64,000 bases of DNA, from NCBI GenBank assembly GCA_045627405.1, contig JAZQNP010000086.1:1-64000 (forward strand), given 5' to 3'. Positions 41,565-51,200 of this stretch are shown here, piece by piece; position 1 is the first letter of the stretch, and each line of letters opens with the position of its first letter. The translations under genes were made by a program, and so were the position numbers. This stretch comes from Firm-04 sp045627405 (GTDB taxonomy: Bacteria > Bacillota > Clostridia > Oscillospirales > Ruminococcaceae). The notes under the pieces were generated by a model. The model searched no databases, was not told the origin of the DNA, and was given only the letters and a program-made list of their open reading frames with translations.

Positions 41565-42098
41565 GTGGTGCTTTTGGTTGTTGATACGCAAAAAGCGATC
41601 ATAAACAACAGACTGTATCAGTTTGAGCTGTTTGTTTCCAATGTGAAGAAGCTGATTGATACTGCCCGGAAGAATCATGTTGAAGTCATTTACGTAAGAC
41701 ATGATGACGGTTCAGACAGCGAGCTGACAAGAGGAAAGGATGGCTACGAAATATATGCAGATTTTGCCCCTGCTGACAATGAGGCTATTTTCGATAAATA
41801 CGTAAACAGTGCTTTTATCAATACCGGCCTGTCAGAATATTTGAAGCGAAAAAATGAAAAAAGCATTGTGATTATCGGACTGCAAACAGAGTATTGCATT
41901 GATGCCACGATTAAAAGCGGATTTGAACACGGCTTTGAAATGATTGTGCCCGAAAACACGAACAGTACATTTGATAATCGGTTCATGGATTCTGAAATGA
42001 CATACAAGTACTACAATGAATTCATATGGAATGGAAGATATGCCAAGTGCATTTCATTTGATGAAGCAATCGGCTTGATGATGGATGAGAAATCCTGA
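41565..42098 (+). CDS. Isochorismatase-family cysteine hydrolase
   Basis: The 177-residue single-domain protein has the family's Asp in LLVVDTQ and the nucleophilic Cys in GLQTEYCIDAT. The cis-peptide-loop region IIGLQTEYC is as in nicotinamidase-like and pyrazinamidase-like amidohydrolases, but the substrate cannot be read from sequence. GTG at 41565 follows AGGAG at 8 bases and is preferred to distant upstream codons. Its composition is visibly AT-richer than the glycogen genes, and it is flanked by palindromes and remnant-like DNA, so acquisition by transfer is plausible. Confidence 0.85.
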   Translation: MVLLVVDTQKAIINNRLYQFELFVSNVKKLIDTARKNHVEVIYVRHDDGSDSELTRGKDGYEIYADFAPADNEAIFDKYVNSAFINTGLSEYLKRKNEKSIVIIGLQTEYCIDATIKSGFEHGFEMIVPENTNSTFDNRFMDSEMTYKYYNEFIWNGRYAKCISFDEAIGLMMDEKS

Positions 42099-42593
42099 CT
42101 GATCTGCATAACTGGACAGGCACAGTGCCTGGAACGCCTTGCGCAGGGGCGATTGTACTGCCTGATAGTAAACATATCACCAACGCCAACTACACAAATT
42201 CTGATTTAACTGAACAGGAAAAAATACGATGCCCCGAAGAGCTTTAAAACGCTTCGGGGCAAAACTTCTATATGGGTATCCGTCATATGGGTGCAGCCGT
42301 TTTTTATGGGATTCCGAAAGAACACTGTCCCTTTGACGGGATTTGGGGCAGACAATGTTAACAACTTAGAGTTCAGGACTTGTATTCCTTTCACGGGAAA
42401 TCGCAGCGTACAGAGACCGATCAAACTGCCCTTTTGGATTCCGTCTGTGCAATGTGCCGAAAGCGACTGCCGCAAAGGGATGTGCATTCGCTGTATTGCA
42501 TGAATTTAGAAAATATCTATTGCATATTGTAAGATATAGTTGACATTTTGCAAATTATGGTGTATAATACAGTCAGAAAGGGGGGCCAGCCCT
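42099..42593. other. Gene-poor stretch with possible coding remnant and hairpin
   Basis: This 495-base region has no gene I can defend. Bases 42093-42247 can be read in one frame as a roughly 50-residue stop-terminated segment (…NWTGTVPGTPCAGAIVLPD…) without a start, possibly the tail of a lost gene. A 9-bp stem GCCCCGAAG/CTTCGGGGC (42231-42260) follows. The rest (42270-42510) has overlapping short frames on both strands with no ribosome sites. The XRE promoter closes the region. Confidence 0.45.
42540..42568 (+). promoter_or_regulatory. Sigma-A promoter of the XRE-membrane protein operon
   Basis: TTGACA (42540-42545) and TATAAT (42563-42568) are perfect and 17 bases apart, 25 bases before the start codon. 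Confidence 0.88.
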
Positions 42594-42830
42594 ATGAAAC
42601 CTATGAAAAACAAAAAGATGAAAATCGCCCGTATGGAGCGTGACATGAATCAGGAAGCACTCGCCAAGGCGGTTGGTGTCACGCGGCAGACGATCGGCAT
42701 GATCGAATCGGGGAATTATAACCCGACGCTGAATCTCTGCATTGCGATCTGCGATGCACTCGGAAAAACGCTGAACGACCTGTTCTGGATTTCGCCTGAG
42801 GAGAGGGGTGAGGGCAATGAAGACGCATAA
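42594..42830 (+). CDS. XRE-family helix-turn-helix regulator
   Basis: The 78-residue Cro/C1-type regulator has the HTH MNQEALAKAVGVTRQTIGMIESGNYNPTLN in pieces typical of the short 'YgzD-like' group, ending ALGKTLNDLFW. AAAGGGGGG lies upstream of the ATG; an alternative ATG three codons later cannot be excluded. The following membrane protein gene overlaps it by 14 bases, so the two are co-translated. Confidence 0.9.
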   Translation: MKPMKNKKMKIARMERDMNQEALAKAVGVTRQTIGMIESGNYNPTLNLCIAICDALGKTLNDLFWISPEERGEGNEDA

Positions 42831-43758
42831 GGATCTGTTTGCGCGGGAGCTGGACCGCCTGTCCGGCACATATCCGAACGATGAGCGCACCTCGCGCATC
42901 AACGAAAAGGGGTTTGCGCTGATCGGCTGCTTCTACATATTCATGCTGGTGTTCCGGATTCTGCTTATGCTGGCGTCACGGATTCTGATCGAATTGGTGC
43001 ATCCGATTCGCTGGTATGGCGAGCTTTCCGAAGCGGCGCACTGCGGGCAGCTGGATCTTCCGGTACTTGCCGTCATGCTGCTGGTGATACTGGGCATTAT
43101 CCTGAAACAACGCCGCAGGGAAACACCGGTGCAGCAGAAACCGCAGATCAGGCTTCGCCTGGCTGATCTGCCACGCACCGCGGCGGCACTGTTCTCCGGT
43201 AAGAGTCCGGAGGATGAGCGCACTGTTCGGGCATACGAGCGCGGTTTTGCGGTCTGTGCGCTGCTTGGGATCGTGTACTTCGGGGTTCGTTTTATCTTTG
43301 TGTCTTGCTTAGGTCGTCCCATTTCCACAGTGATTTGTCTGCTTGCCGCACCGATGCTGCTGACATTTGTAAAGATGCGGGAGAATATTCTGACGCCGCC
43401 GCGCTTTGTTCATATCCGGCTGAGCACCGAGCATATTCTGCTGCGTCTGCCGCTCTATCTGCTGGCGGTTCTGCCGTATCTGTGGTTTGTTACGTTTCTT
43501 TCGGCGACGTATGAAGCGATTGGGATGATGCCTGACGTCGGACCCAAAACATACAGCGACAGTATGTTTATCATGTTCTTTCAGTATCTCGGAGACGGCT
43601 TTCGGGAGTGGACGCACAGTCCGCTGCGTATCTCGGCGGAGTCTGTATATTGTGCAGCACTGATCTATCTTTGGGTTGTGATACTGCACGAAACTGCGGT
43701 TTATCTCTATCGGCGGCAGATGAAGAAAATGGACGCGGAGGAGAACGATCTGACATGA
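42817..43758 (+). CDS. Polytopic membrane protein with internal duplication
   Basis: The 313-residue protein has about six transmembrane segments. The cytoplasmic stretch before helix one (DERTSRINEKGFAL) recurs before helix three (DERTVRAYERGFAV), indicating an internal repeat. No catalytic motif is visible. GGTGAGGGCA precedes the ATG inside the end of the XRE gene. Short XRE regulator plus membrane partner is a recurring pair in this window (15.3 and 23.5 kb). The C terminus is charged and cytoplasmic. Function is unknown. Confidence 0.82.
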   Translation: MKTHKDLFARELDRLSGTYPNDERTSRINEKGFALIGCFYIFMLVFRILLMLASRILIELVHPIRWYGELSEAAHCGQLDLPVLAVMLLVILGIILKQRRRETPVQQKPQIRLRLADLPRTAAALFSGKSPEDERTVRAYERGFAVCALLGIVYFGVRFIFVSCLGRPISTVICLLAAPMLLTFVKMRENILTPPRFVHIRLSTEHILLRLPLYLLAVLPYLWFVTFLSATYEAIGMMPDVGPKTYSDSMFIMFFQYLGDGFREWTHSPLRISAESVYCAALIYLWVVILHETAVYLYRRQMKKMDAEENDLT

Positions 43759-43967
43759 CGATTGTCCGCGCCCTTAACTCCGCCGGAGGGCGACGGTTTC
43801 TCCGGAGTCCCATAATATATTCGGGTATGTAGCGTTTCAGAATGATGCTGCTGCATTCTGATTTGTCAGAATAATTCGTGAAACGCACCGTTCGGCAAAT
43901 TTCGCAGACGGAATATGTTATACTGTAACTGTCAGATCGACATTGTGTTCTCCTACACCCTATGGAA

Positions 43968-44007
43968 ACGCCCCGTTCGCACCGGTACAACTGTGCGGAC
44001 GAGGCGT
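43968..44007. terminator. Hairpin between convergent genes
   Basis: ACGCC-CCGTTCGCAC pairs imperfectly with GTGCGGACG-AGGCGT and is followed by ATTTTCTG on the plus strand. It probably ends the plus-strand operon and may also stop the minus-strand one. Confidence 0.55.
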
Positions 44008-44022
44008 ATTTTCTGTCATTCG

Positions 44023-44445
44023 TTATTCTGCGGCTTCTTTTTTTGCTGCAACGCGCTGCATGACAATCAGGGCAATCGAGAAGATCAGCGTCAGCACACC
44101 GAACACCCCTGCGATGAAATTGAAATATCCGGTCGTGAGCGGCACAGGACTGTCCTGCACCATCGCCTGAATCACCGGAATGATCAGTGCGATACCGGCT
44201 GCACAGACAACGGCGGCTGGGATCCTGCACTTTTTCTGACAGAAAGCTGCCACAGCGGTCAGCACTGCAACCGTAAAATAAATGACCTCAAAATGTCTGG
44301 AAGTACGCGAGCTGAGAAAGCCCATCGCATCATTTACGGTGTTGATGACCGCAAAAGTCAGCATCATCCATGAATATGCCATCAGAAGATGCGGCAAAAA
44401 GCCCGCGATACCGGAAAGAATGCGGTTCTGACCTGTCTGCTTCAT
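44023..44445 (-). CDS. Small polytopic membrane protein, unknown function
   Basis: The 140-residue protein has four hydrophobic helices and a basic/acidic C-terminal tail (RVAAKKEAAE). It is the last gene of the GT2-GtrA / phosphodiester glycosidase operon. Its ATG overlaps the upstream TGA by one base (TGATG), with GGAGG 7 bases before it. It might help export or anchor the glycan made by this operon, which is inference from position only. Confidence 0.8.
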   Translation of the reverse strand: MKQTGQNRILSGIAGFLPHLLMAYSWMMLTFAVINTVNDAMGFLSSRTSRHFEVIYFTVAVLTAVAAFCQKKCRIPAAVVCAAGIALIIPVIQAMVQDSPVPLTTGYFNFIAGVFGVLTLIFSIALIVMQRVAAKKEAAE

Positions 44446-45710
44446 CACTGCACCTCCCCGAAATAGAAAATGTCAGAGACACCGCGTACGCCGGATTGCC
44501 TGTTAATGATCTTACCGTTGAAATACATGACGCTGCTGGCTCCGCCGTCGAGGTTATATGCCTCCTGACAGCCGAGACTTGCCATGAATGCGGCAAACTC
44601 GTCAATCGTAAGTCCCACGGAGTAGCCCTCCTGTCTGCCGTCAACCACAACAAATGCATAGTGACCCGGCTCGAAGTAGCCAAAGCCCGTGCGGGGGTTC
44701 GCAGAGGCAACACTGGTCGGGATATTGGTGCCGGCAACGCCGTTCTGCACAAGAATCGGTCCGAATGTCATTGTGTGATAGAGATAATTGGACAGCTCTG
44801 TCTGCATGTCGAAATCCGCCTTCGCAATGCTGCGGAAGGTGCCGTCACAATAATAACAGCCGACATCGCTCTTTACAACCGCACGCCGAACCTGTCCGCC
44901 GCGCACGACCATGCCCGTATCACGCTGTGCAATAAAATCGCCGTTGACTGCAAGCACTGCTTTGTCCTTCTCAGCAAGCGTGGTCATATCTGCAATCGCC
45001 TGCTGCGAACGGTCAGACCAGTCGCCGTTGATCACATCGCTCATGAGATTGTCATAGTAGCGCATATATACATCTGCGACATACGCGACGCTGCTGCCGA
45101 CCTGCATCTTCGTGACCGTGATATTCAGGTCGTGGCTCTTATAAGAATTGTCATCTGCAACAATCGTAGCATCATACGAGAATTTGTCCGGAAACTTCGC
45201 GCCCCATCCGGAGAGATCAGGCTGCAACGGCGGTGCAGTGGTGACAGTTGTGGTGGTTGTGATTTTGGTTTTGGCAGTCGAACCGCTTGCCTGAGAGGAA
45301 AACGACGATCCCACAGCCACACCTGCGGTCACGGTCGTCGTTCCCGTGACACCGTCCGCGGAGACAGCAGCAGTTGTCGTAGCTGTAACCGCTGTACCTG
45401 TACCCGTCTCCGTGCCGGTTCCCGTATCGGTCGTGACATCAGCGGAAAACGCTGTTGTCGTCTGCGCATCGGATACTGTTGCTGCGGTCGTCGCGGAAAT
45501 TTCGACGGCAGATGTACCGGAGCGCGCCGGCGGCGTATAGGATGTATACTCCGCCGAAATATCGGGCTGCACCTTCCTGACGGGGTTCACATGATGAAAA
45601 TATGCAAAGGTCAGCAGATTAGCGGCAATCAGCAGCGCATCCAGCGGGAGCAGTGCCCAGAGCGGCATCGGCTTTTTTTTCGGTATCTTTTCTGTTTCGG
45701 AATTTGACAT
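44445..45710 (-). CDS. Membrane-anchored phosphodiester glycosidase-like (NAGPA/DUF2233) protein
   Basis: The 421-residue protein has an N-terminal transmembrane helix (about 20-40) and an extracellular Thr/Ser/Ala/Val-rich linker (about 60-160). A C-terminal NAGPA-type domain carries AVNGDFI, GFGYFEPGHYAFVVVDGRQ and the hallmark NLDGGASSVMYFNG. Members remove or process phosphodiester-linked sugars on secreted or surface glycans. AAAGGGGCATGACAGC selects the start. It lies between a GT2-GtrA glycosyltransferase and a small membrane protein, fitting a role in a surface polysaccharide pathway. Confidence 0.88.
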   Translation of the reverse strand: MSNSETEKIPKKKPMPLWALLPLDALLIAANLLTFAYFHHVNPVRKVQPDISAEYTSYTPPARSGTSAVEISATTAATVSDAQTTTAFSADVTTDTGTGTETGTGTAVTATTTAAVSADGVTGTTTVTAGVAVGSSFSSQASGSTAKTKITTTTTVTTAPPLQPDLSGWGAKFPDKFSYDATIVADDNSYKSHDLNITVTKMQVGSSVAYVADVYMRYYDNLMSDVINGDWSDRSQQAIADMTTLAEKDKAVLAVNGDFIAQRDTGMVVRGGQVRRAVVKSDVGCYYCDGTFRSIAKADFDMQTELSNYLYHTMTFGPILVQNGVAGTNIPTSVASANPRTGFGYFEPGHYAFVVVDGRQEGYSVGLTIDEFAAFMASLGCQEAYNLDGGASSVMYFNGKIINRQSGVRGVSDIFYFGEVQ

Positions 45711-45737
45711 GCTGTCATGCCCCTTTCGTTCTATCAC

Positions 45738-46832
45738 TTATTCTTTCTGTCCGGACGGTTCTTTGCCGCTGCGGAACACCCAACGATGCTGTACCCGAAC
45801 CCCGATCACATTCAAAATCAGATCGGCAATCAGCTTGCAGATGCCCTGTGCCGCCGTGCTGTCTCCAAACGGAGAGGACAGACATGCCGTCAGTCCGTAC
45901 GACAGCAGCAGCTTCACCGCCCAGAGTATATAAAACCGCGCAACGGTTGTCGCACGCGGTGCCGCACTGCGAAACACTGCCTTGCGGCAAACAATCAGCT
46001 GACACAGCGCACTGACAATGCGTGCCAATGCAGCAGCAAGAAACAAATGCTGCATAACACCTGCATTTTTCAGCGTGACATTCAGTACATTGAACAGAAT
46101 CAGATCAAGCAGATACGGCAAAAAAGAACCGGACGAAAATTTCAGGATCGTGCCGTACACACGCAAAGAATCTTTGACCGGATGAAAATGTGTCTCTGAA
46201 TTGTCGTTCATGTAAATCGTCTGAATCTGCTGCTCTTTCAGGGGAATGCCCGCCTGTTTACAGTAGAGCAGCATGTTTGTCTCATATTCAAAACGCTCGC
46301 CGGATATTTTAAGCATCTCCGGCAAAACCCGCCGCGGAAACACACGCAGACCTGTCTGCGTGTCGCTGATTTTCAGATCGAAAAATGCACGGAAGACCAG
46401 TGCTGTGCATTTGTTTCCGAGCTTTGATTTCGGCGGAACAGTCTCCAAATCAAAGTTGCGCACGCCCAGCACCACTGCATCTGTATCCTGCATCAGCATT
46501 TGTTCGGTGCAGATGAAAATATCATCGGCATGATGCTGTCCGTCACCGTCGATTGTCACACAGCCCGCCGCATCGGGACGGTTTTCAAGGATCCATGCAA
46601 ACGCTGTTTTCAGCGCGCGACCCTTGCCCATGTTTTTCGGGTGATGCAGCACGGTGCAGCCGGAAAGCTGCTCCGCCTCCTGAAAATAATGCTGTTTTTC
46701 TTCACAGGAGCCGTCGTCTACCAACAGAATGTCAGTGAAACCTTTTTCCTTTACTCCGCAAATGACTGCTGAGAGCTTTTCATCGGGATTCAGCGATGGA
46801 ATCACGACCGTTATTTTACAAAGATCCGTCAT
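45738..46832 (-). CDS. GT2 glycosyltransferase fused to GtrA-like membrane domain
   Basis: Residues 1-225 of this 364-residue protein are a DPM1-like GT-A glycosyltransferase: VVIPSLNPDEKL, LLVDDGS, HPKNMGKGRALKTAF and TIDGDGQHH with the metal-binding DxD. Residues 230-355 form four transmembrane helices of the GtrA type, ending in VQHRWVFRSG. Such fusions typically transfer a sugar from a nucleotide donor to polyprenyl phosphate and flip it for surface glycosylation. It is first in a three-gene operon with a consensus promoter. Confidence 0.92.
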   Translation of the reverse strand: MTDLCKITVVIPSLNPDEKLSAVICGVKEKGFTDILLVDDGSCEEKQHYFQEAEQLSGCTVLHHPKNMGKGRALKTAFAWILENRPDAAGCVTIDGDGQHHADDIFICTEQMLMQDTDAVVLGVRNFDLETVPPKSKLGNKCTALVFRAFFDLKISDTQTGLRVFPRRVLPEMLKISGERFEYETNMLLYCKQAGIPLKEQQIQTIYMNDNSETHFHPVKDSLRVYGTILKFSSGSFLPYLLDLILFNVLNVTLKNAGVMQHLFLAAALARIVSALCQLIVCRKAVFRSAAPRATTVARFYILWAVKLLLSYGLTACLSSPFGDSTAAQGICKLIADLILNVIGVRVQHRWVFRSGKEPSGQKE

Positions 46833-46902
46833 GCTCTTTCAACCATCCTATTTTATTTCTCCCTTTCTGTGCCGCTGTATTGCACATGTGTAACCAGTTT
46901 CT

Positions 46903-46931
46903 ATTATAACATGAAGGGCAGCGGATTGCAA
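46903..46931 (-). promoter_or_regulatory. Promoter of the GT2-GtrA operon
   Basis: On the minus strand, TTGCAA (46931-46926) and TATAAT (46908-46903) are 17 bases apart. Confidence 0.8.
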
Positions 46932-47051
46932 GCGGCAAAAACTGTCTTTTCCGAAAATGACCGGAACATCACGAAAAAACGCATTTATTCCGGTGAAATC
47001 AGATCGTCACATGCCGCAGCTTCCCGCAAACCGCCGGATGTCTCTGACAAA

Positions 47052-48263
47052 TCAACTGTCAAAATAACCGTTGTAGGTAATGCGGTATTTGCTCTGCGGA
47101 AACAGATAGGCATAATAATCGACAAAGTAATCGTCCGTCATGCCCGCGATGAAATCCATTGCCAGATCATTCGGGTCAGATTCCGCATAAGGCTGCGCAG
47201 ACGGATACCACTGCTGCTTTTCCAGCACCGCCGCAATATGATGCTTGTACAGACAGGACTGCTCATTGTGCGAAACGGCATCGCGGAGAATCTGCTCATA
47301 CATCTGCTCCATCATCGGGATCACGCTGTCGCGCACCTGCTGCTGTACACGCTCCTGAAAATATATCTTTTCGTAATTATCCTTTTTGAGCTGCTTCATC
47401 GCAAGGAAATGTTCCTCGTCCAGCAGCAGATACGGCTTTCCGTAGCTGTGTTCGATCAGATTGACTTCAAGATTGTTGATTACCTCGGCATTGCTCCTGC
47501 CGACAGCCGTCTCCGCAAATACAGACTCGGATTCCACCAGATGCGCCCGCACGGCATCCTGCCGGTCTTTGCCGAGATAGGCGAGCATATCGCAGATGCG
47601 GACAAGGCAGCCTTCCAGTGTGGCAGGAATCAGCCTGCGGTCACCGTCCTCATCCAGAATACAATCCTGCATTCTCGCATCGAACACGGCAAAATCTGTC
47701 ATCGGCTGCGGTCTGTATTCCGCCATCGGCAGTTCCCCGTTATGGCAAACAATGCCGTCCAGCGTTTGCAGCGAAATGTTGTACGGGATGATGGTATCCA
47801 GCACGCGGACACTGTGCAGATTGTGGCGGAAGCACCGTCCCGTGTGCGCGTGGTACAGATCGTGCAGCGCGTGCTCACCTGCATGTCCGAACGGCGTATG
47901 CCCCATGTCATGCCCGATCGCAATCGCTTCGATCAGATCGGCATTCAGCCCAAGCACCGCGCCGATATTGCGCGCGATACGCGAAACCAGCTGCACATGC
48001 AGTGCGCGGCGGGACAGATCGTCATTGCGGTAAAACGAAAACACCTGCGTTTTATCTGCATACCGGTTATAGAACAGACTGTTAAGGATTTTATCGGCAT
48101 CCTTGGAAAAAGGCGGGCGGTAGATCTGCGGCGCATCGCTCTCACGGTACACACGGCGGATGACATCCTCATTCGCTGTTGCATAGGGCGACACCCATCC
48201 CCGTTTCTGATTGTCCAGAATTTCCGCGTGCAGATCTGCGGAAATGCGTTCATAATGCGGCAT
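47052..48263 (-). CDS. dgt: HD-domain deoxyguanosinetriphosphate triphosphohydrolase-like protein
   Basis: The 403-residue enzyme has the dGTPase/SAMHD1-type HD core. Early RPPFSKDADKILNSLFYNRY aligns with the family's R-x-x-F-x-x-D-x-x-R-I opening. IGHDMGHTPFGHAGE near residue 119 gives the metal-binding His-Asp pair, with further His at FRHNLHS. It hydrolyses dNTPs to deoxynucleosides and triphosphate. AAGGAGGATCAT fixes the start. It is 11 bases downstream of dnaE, so nucleotide-pool control is coupled to the replicative polymerase. Confidence 0.92.
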   Translation of the reverse strand: MPHYERISADLHAEILDNQKRGWVSPYATANEDVIRRVYRESDAPQIYRPPFSKDADKILNSLFYNRYADKTQVFSFYRNDDLSRRALHVQLVSRIARNIGAVLGLNADLIEAIAIGHDMGHTPFGHAGEHALHDLYHAHTGRCFRHNLHSVRVLDTIIPYNISLQTLDGIVCHNGELPMAEYRPQPMTDFAVFDARMQDCILDEDGDRRLIPATLEGCLVRICDMLAYLGKDRQDAVRAHLVESESVFAETAVGRSNAEVINNLEVNLIEHSYGKPYLLLDEEHFLAMKQLKKDNYEKIYFQERVQQQVRDSVIPMMEQMYEQILRDAVSHNEQSCLYKHHIAAVLEKQQWYPSAQPYAESDPNDLAMDFIAGMTDDYFVDYYAYLFPQSKYRITYNGYFDS

Positions 48264-48274
48264 ATGATCCTCCT

Positions 48275-51200
48275 TCATTGCTTCTGCGGCAGTTCGATCA
48301 GCGCGCAGTCCTGCATCGGAATGCACTCGGACAAATCCTGCATCAGTGACGTGTCGATTCTGACGCCCTCCGGCGTTTTCAGCCGGAGAAAGCGTTTTGA
48401 TCCTTTCAGCCACAGACAGAACGGCGTCTCGCCCGCATGCGCACTGCACACCGCTGCAATCGCCTGAATCTGCGCCGAACTGTCATCGCTCTTCATACAA
48501 AGCTGCCGCTCCGCGGCATATCCGGCAAATATCTCCTCCGGCATGATACTTTCACAGAACAAGCGGAATTCTTCATCGTCCTTGCGCGAAACTCTGCCCC
48601 TGACAAAAATCACCGCGTCCTCTGTCAGCAGCTTCTGCACAGAGGCGTACAGCGCGGGAAACACCAGACAATCCAGCGTGCCGCTGAAATCCTCCGCTGT
48701 CAGATAGCACATCTTTTCGCCCTTTTTTGTCAAATGTATACGCGCCTCACTGACCATACACAGCAGCATGATCTGCGCCTTATCCCGCATCTGTCTGATT
48801 TCCGAAATCTGCGGCATCCGCAGAAGACGGCGGTGCGCCTCCCAGCGCGAAAGCGGGTGTCCGGAGAGATACAGCCCGGTCATATCCTTTTCCATTTTCA
48901 GCAGAACCGGATCGGGATATTCCGGTACATCCGGCGGCAGCAGCTCTGTCTGCGGAGTTTCGTCCTGCGTGCCGCCGAACAGCGATAGCTGCCCGGAGAT
49001 TACATGCCGGCTCTCACTGTGTACCGAATGGATGATCTGTTCATACACCGAAAGCATCTGATGCCTGTTCCAGCCAAGCCCGTCCATCGCACCCGCACGG
49101 ATCAAACCCTCGACACACCGTTCATTCAGCTCCGTTCCGCTGTTTCTTGTGCAAAAGCTCTGCAAGCTGCGGTAACGTCCGCCCGACTCGCGCTCTCTGA
49201 TATAGGCGTGTGCCGCATTGCTGCCGACGCCTTTGATTGCAAGCAGTCCGAAACGAATCCCGTCCTCCGTGACTGTGAACCCCTCGTCACTGCTATTGAT
49301 GTCCGGTTTCAGCACGGCAATGCCGTGTGCCTCAGCCAGCGCGATATATTCCAGCAGCTTCGGCGTATAAGAAATCACACTGCTCATCAGTGCGGCATAA
49401 TATTCCGCCGGATAGTTGCATTTCAGATATGCAGTCTCATAGGCAACACGCGCATAGGATGCTGCATGGGACTTGTTGAACGCATAGCTTGCAAATGCTG
49501 CCATCTTGTCAAAAATCGCATTTGCAGTCTCCTCCGGCACACCGTTTGCGACCGCACCGCAGCAGACATCGTTGCCGTGCAGGAAAACCTCCCGCTCGGC
49601 ATCCATCTGTGCATGTTTTTTCTTCGCCATCATACGGCGGACAAGATCCGCTCTGCCGTATGAATATCCGGCAAGCGTCCGGCAGATCTCCATGACCTGC
49701 TCCTGATAAACAATGCAGCCGAACGTCTCCCGCAGAATCGGTTCCAGCAGCGGATGATCATACTGCACCTTTGTCGCATCGGCACGGCAAGCCAGATACT
49801 GCGGAATGGAATCCATCGGACCCGGACGGTACAATGAAATCAGTGCCGGCAGGTCAGAAATACTGCGCGGCTGCATCTTTATCAGCACGCGGCGCAGTCC
49901 GTCCGAATCCATCTGTAACACACCGATGCTGTCACCCTTTGACAGCATGGCAAACACCGCAGCGTCATCCTCCGGAATCTCCTTCACGCGAAAAGACGGT
50001 GTGTGCTTCTGAATGCGGCGTTCGGCATCCCGAATGACCGTGAGATTGCGCAGCCCCAGAAAATCCATTTTCAGCAGACCGAGCTGTTCCAGCACTGTCA
50101 TCGTATACTGCGTGACAACTGCCCCTTCATTCAGCTGCAACGGCACCTGCTCTGCGACCGGAACCGCCGAAATCACAACGCCTGCCGCATGTGTCGAGGT
50201 ATGCCGCGGCATCCCCTCTAACTGCATCGCAAATTCCAGCAGCCGTCTGACACGGGTATCCTCCTCTGAAAGCTGCCGCAGCTCTGCCGACTGCGCCACC
50301 GCCTGCTCCAATGTAATGCGAAAATCCTGAGGAATCATCTTGGCAACCTGATCGCACAGCGCGTACGGCAGATCCATCGCCCTGCCGGTGTCGCGCACTG
50401 CATTTTTCGCCTTCATCGTATTGAATGCAACGATCTGCGCCACATGGTCGCTGCCGTACCGCTGTGTCACATAATCAATCACGCGCTGCCGTCCCTCAAT
50501 ACAAAAATCAATATCGAAGTCCGGCATACTGACCCGTTCTGGATTGAGAAACCGCTCAAACAGCAGCCCGTTTTTCAGCGGATCAATGTCCGTGATACCG
50601 ATGCAGTATGCGCAAAGACTTCCTGCGCCGGAGCCTCTGCCCGGTCCGACCGGAATGTCATGCCGTTTTGCATACTGCACAAAATCCCAGACAATCAGAA
50701 AATAATCCACATAGCCCATGCGCAAAATCACGCCGTATTCATATGCCATGCGTTCACGCGCTTCTTTTGTTGGATGCGCACCGTATCGGCGGCGCAGTCC
50801 TTCCTCACAAAGCTGCAAGAAATAGGCTGCCGTATCTTTTACGCCCTCTGCGCGGTATTTTGGAAGCTGAATCTCACCGAATCTGAATGTCACATTGCAG
50901 CGGTGCGAAATCTCATCGGTGTTGCGCAAAGCCTCCGGACAATCCGCAAACAGCGCGTTCATCTCCTCTGTCGATTTCAAACCGAACGAATCGTTCGGCA
51001 GTGCCATAGAAGACGGCGCGGAAACAGAGGTCCCGGTCTGAATACAGACCAGCAGCCGTTGCAGCATGGCATCGTCTTTTTTCAGATAATGCGCGTCATT
51101 TGTCGCAGCCAGCGGAATGCCTGTCTCGGCAGAAATGCGTTTCAGTCCGCGGCAGATCACGGCATCCTGATCCAGACCGTGATCCTGCATTTCCAGATAA

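Noticed and set aside
42206..42503. Short opposing frames of 70-93 codons between the isochorismatase and XRE genes
   Set aside because: Neither has a ribosome site or recognisable domain; they overlap each other on opposite strands. Kept only as a note in the gap entry.
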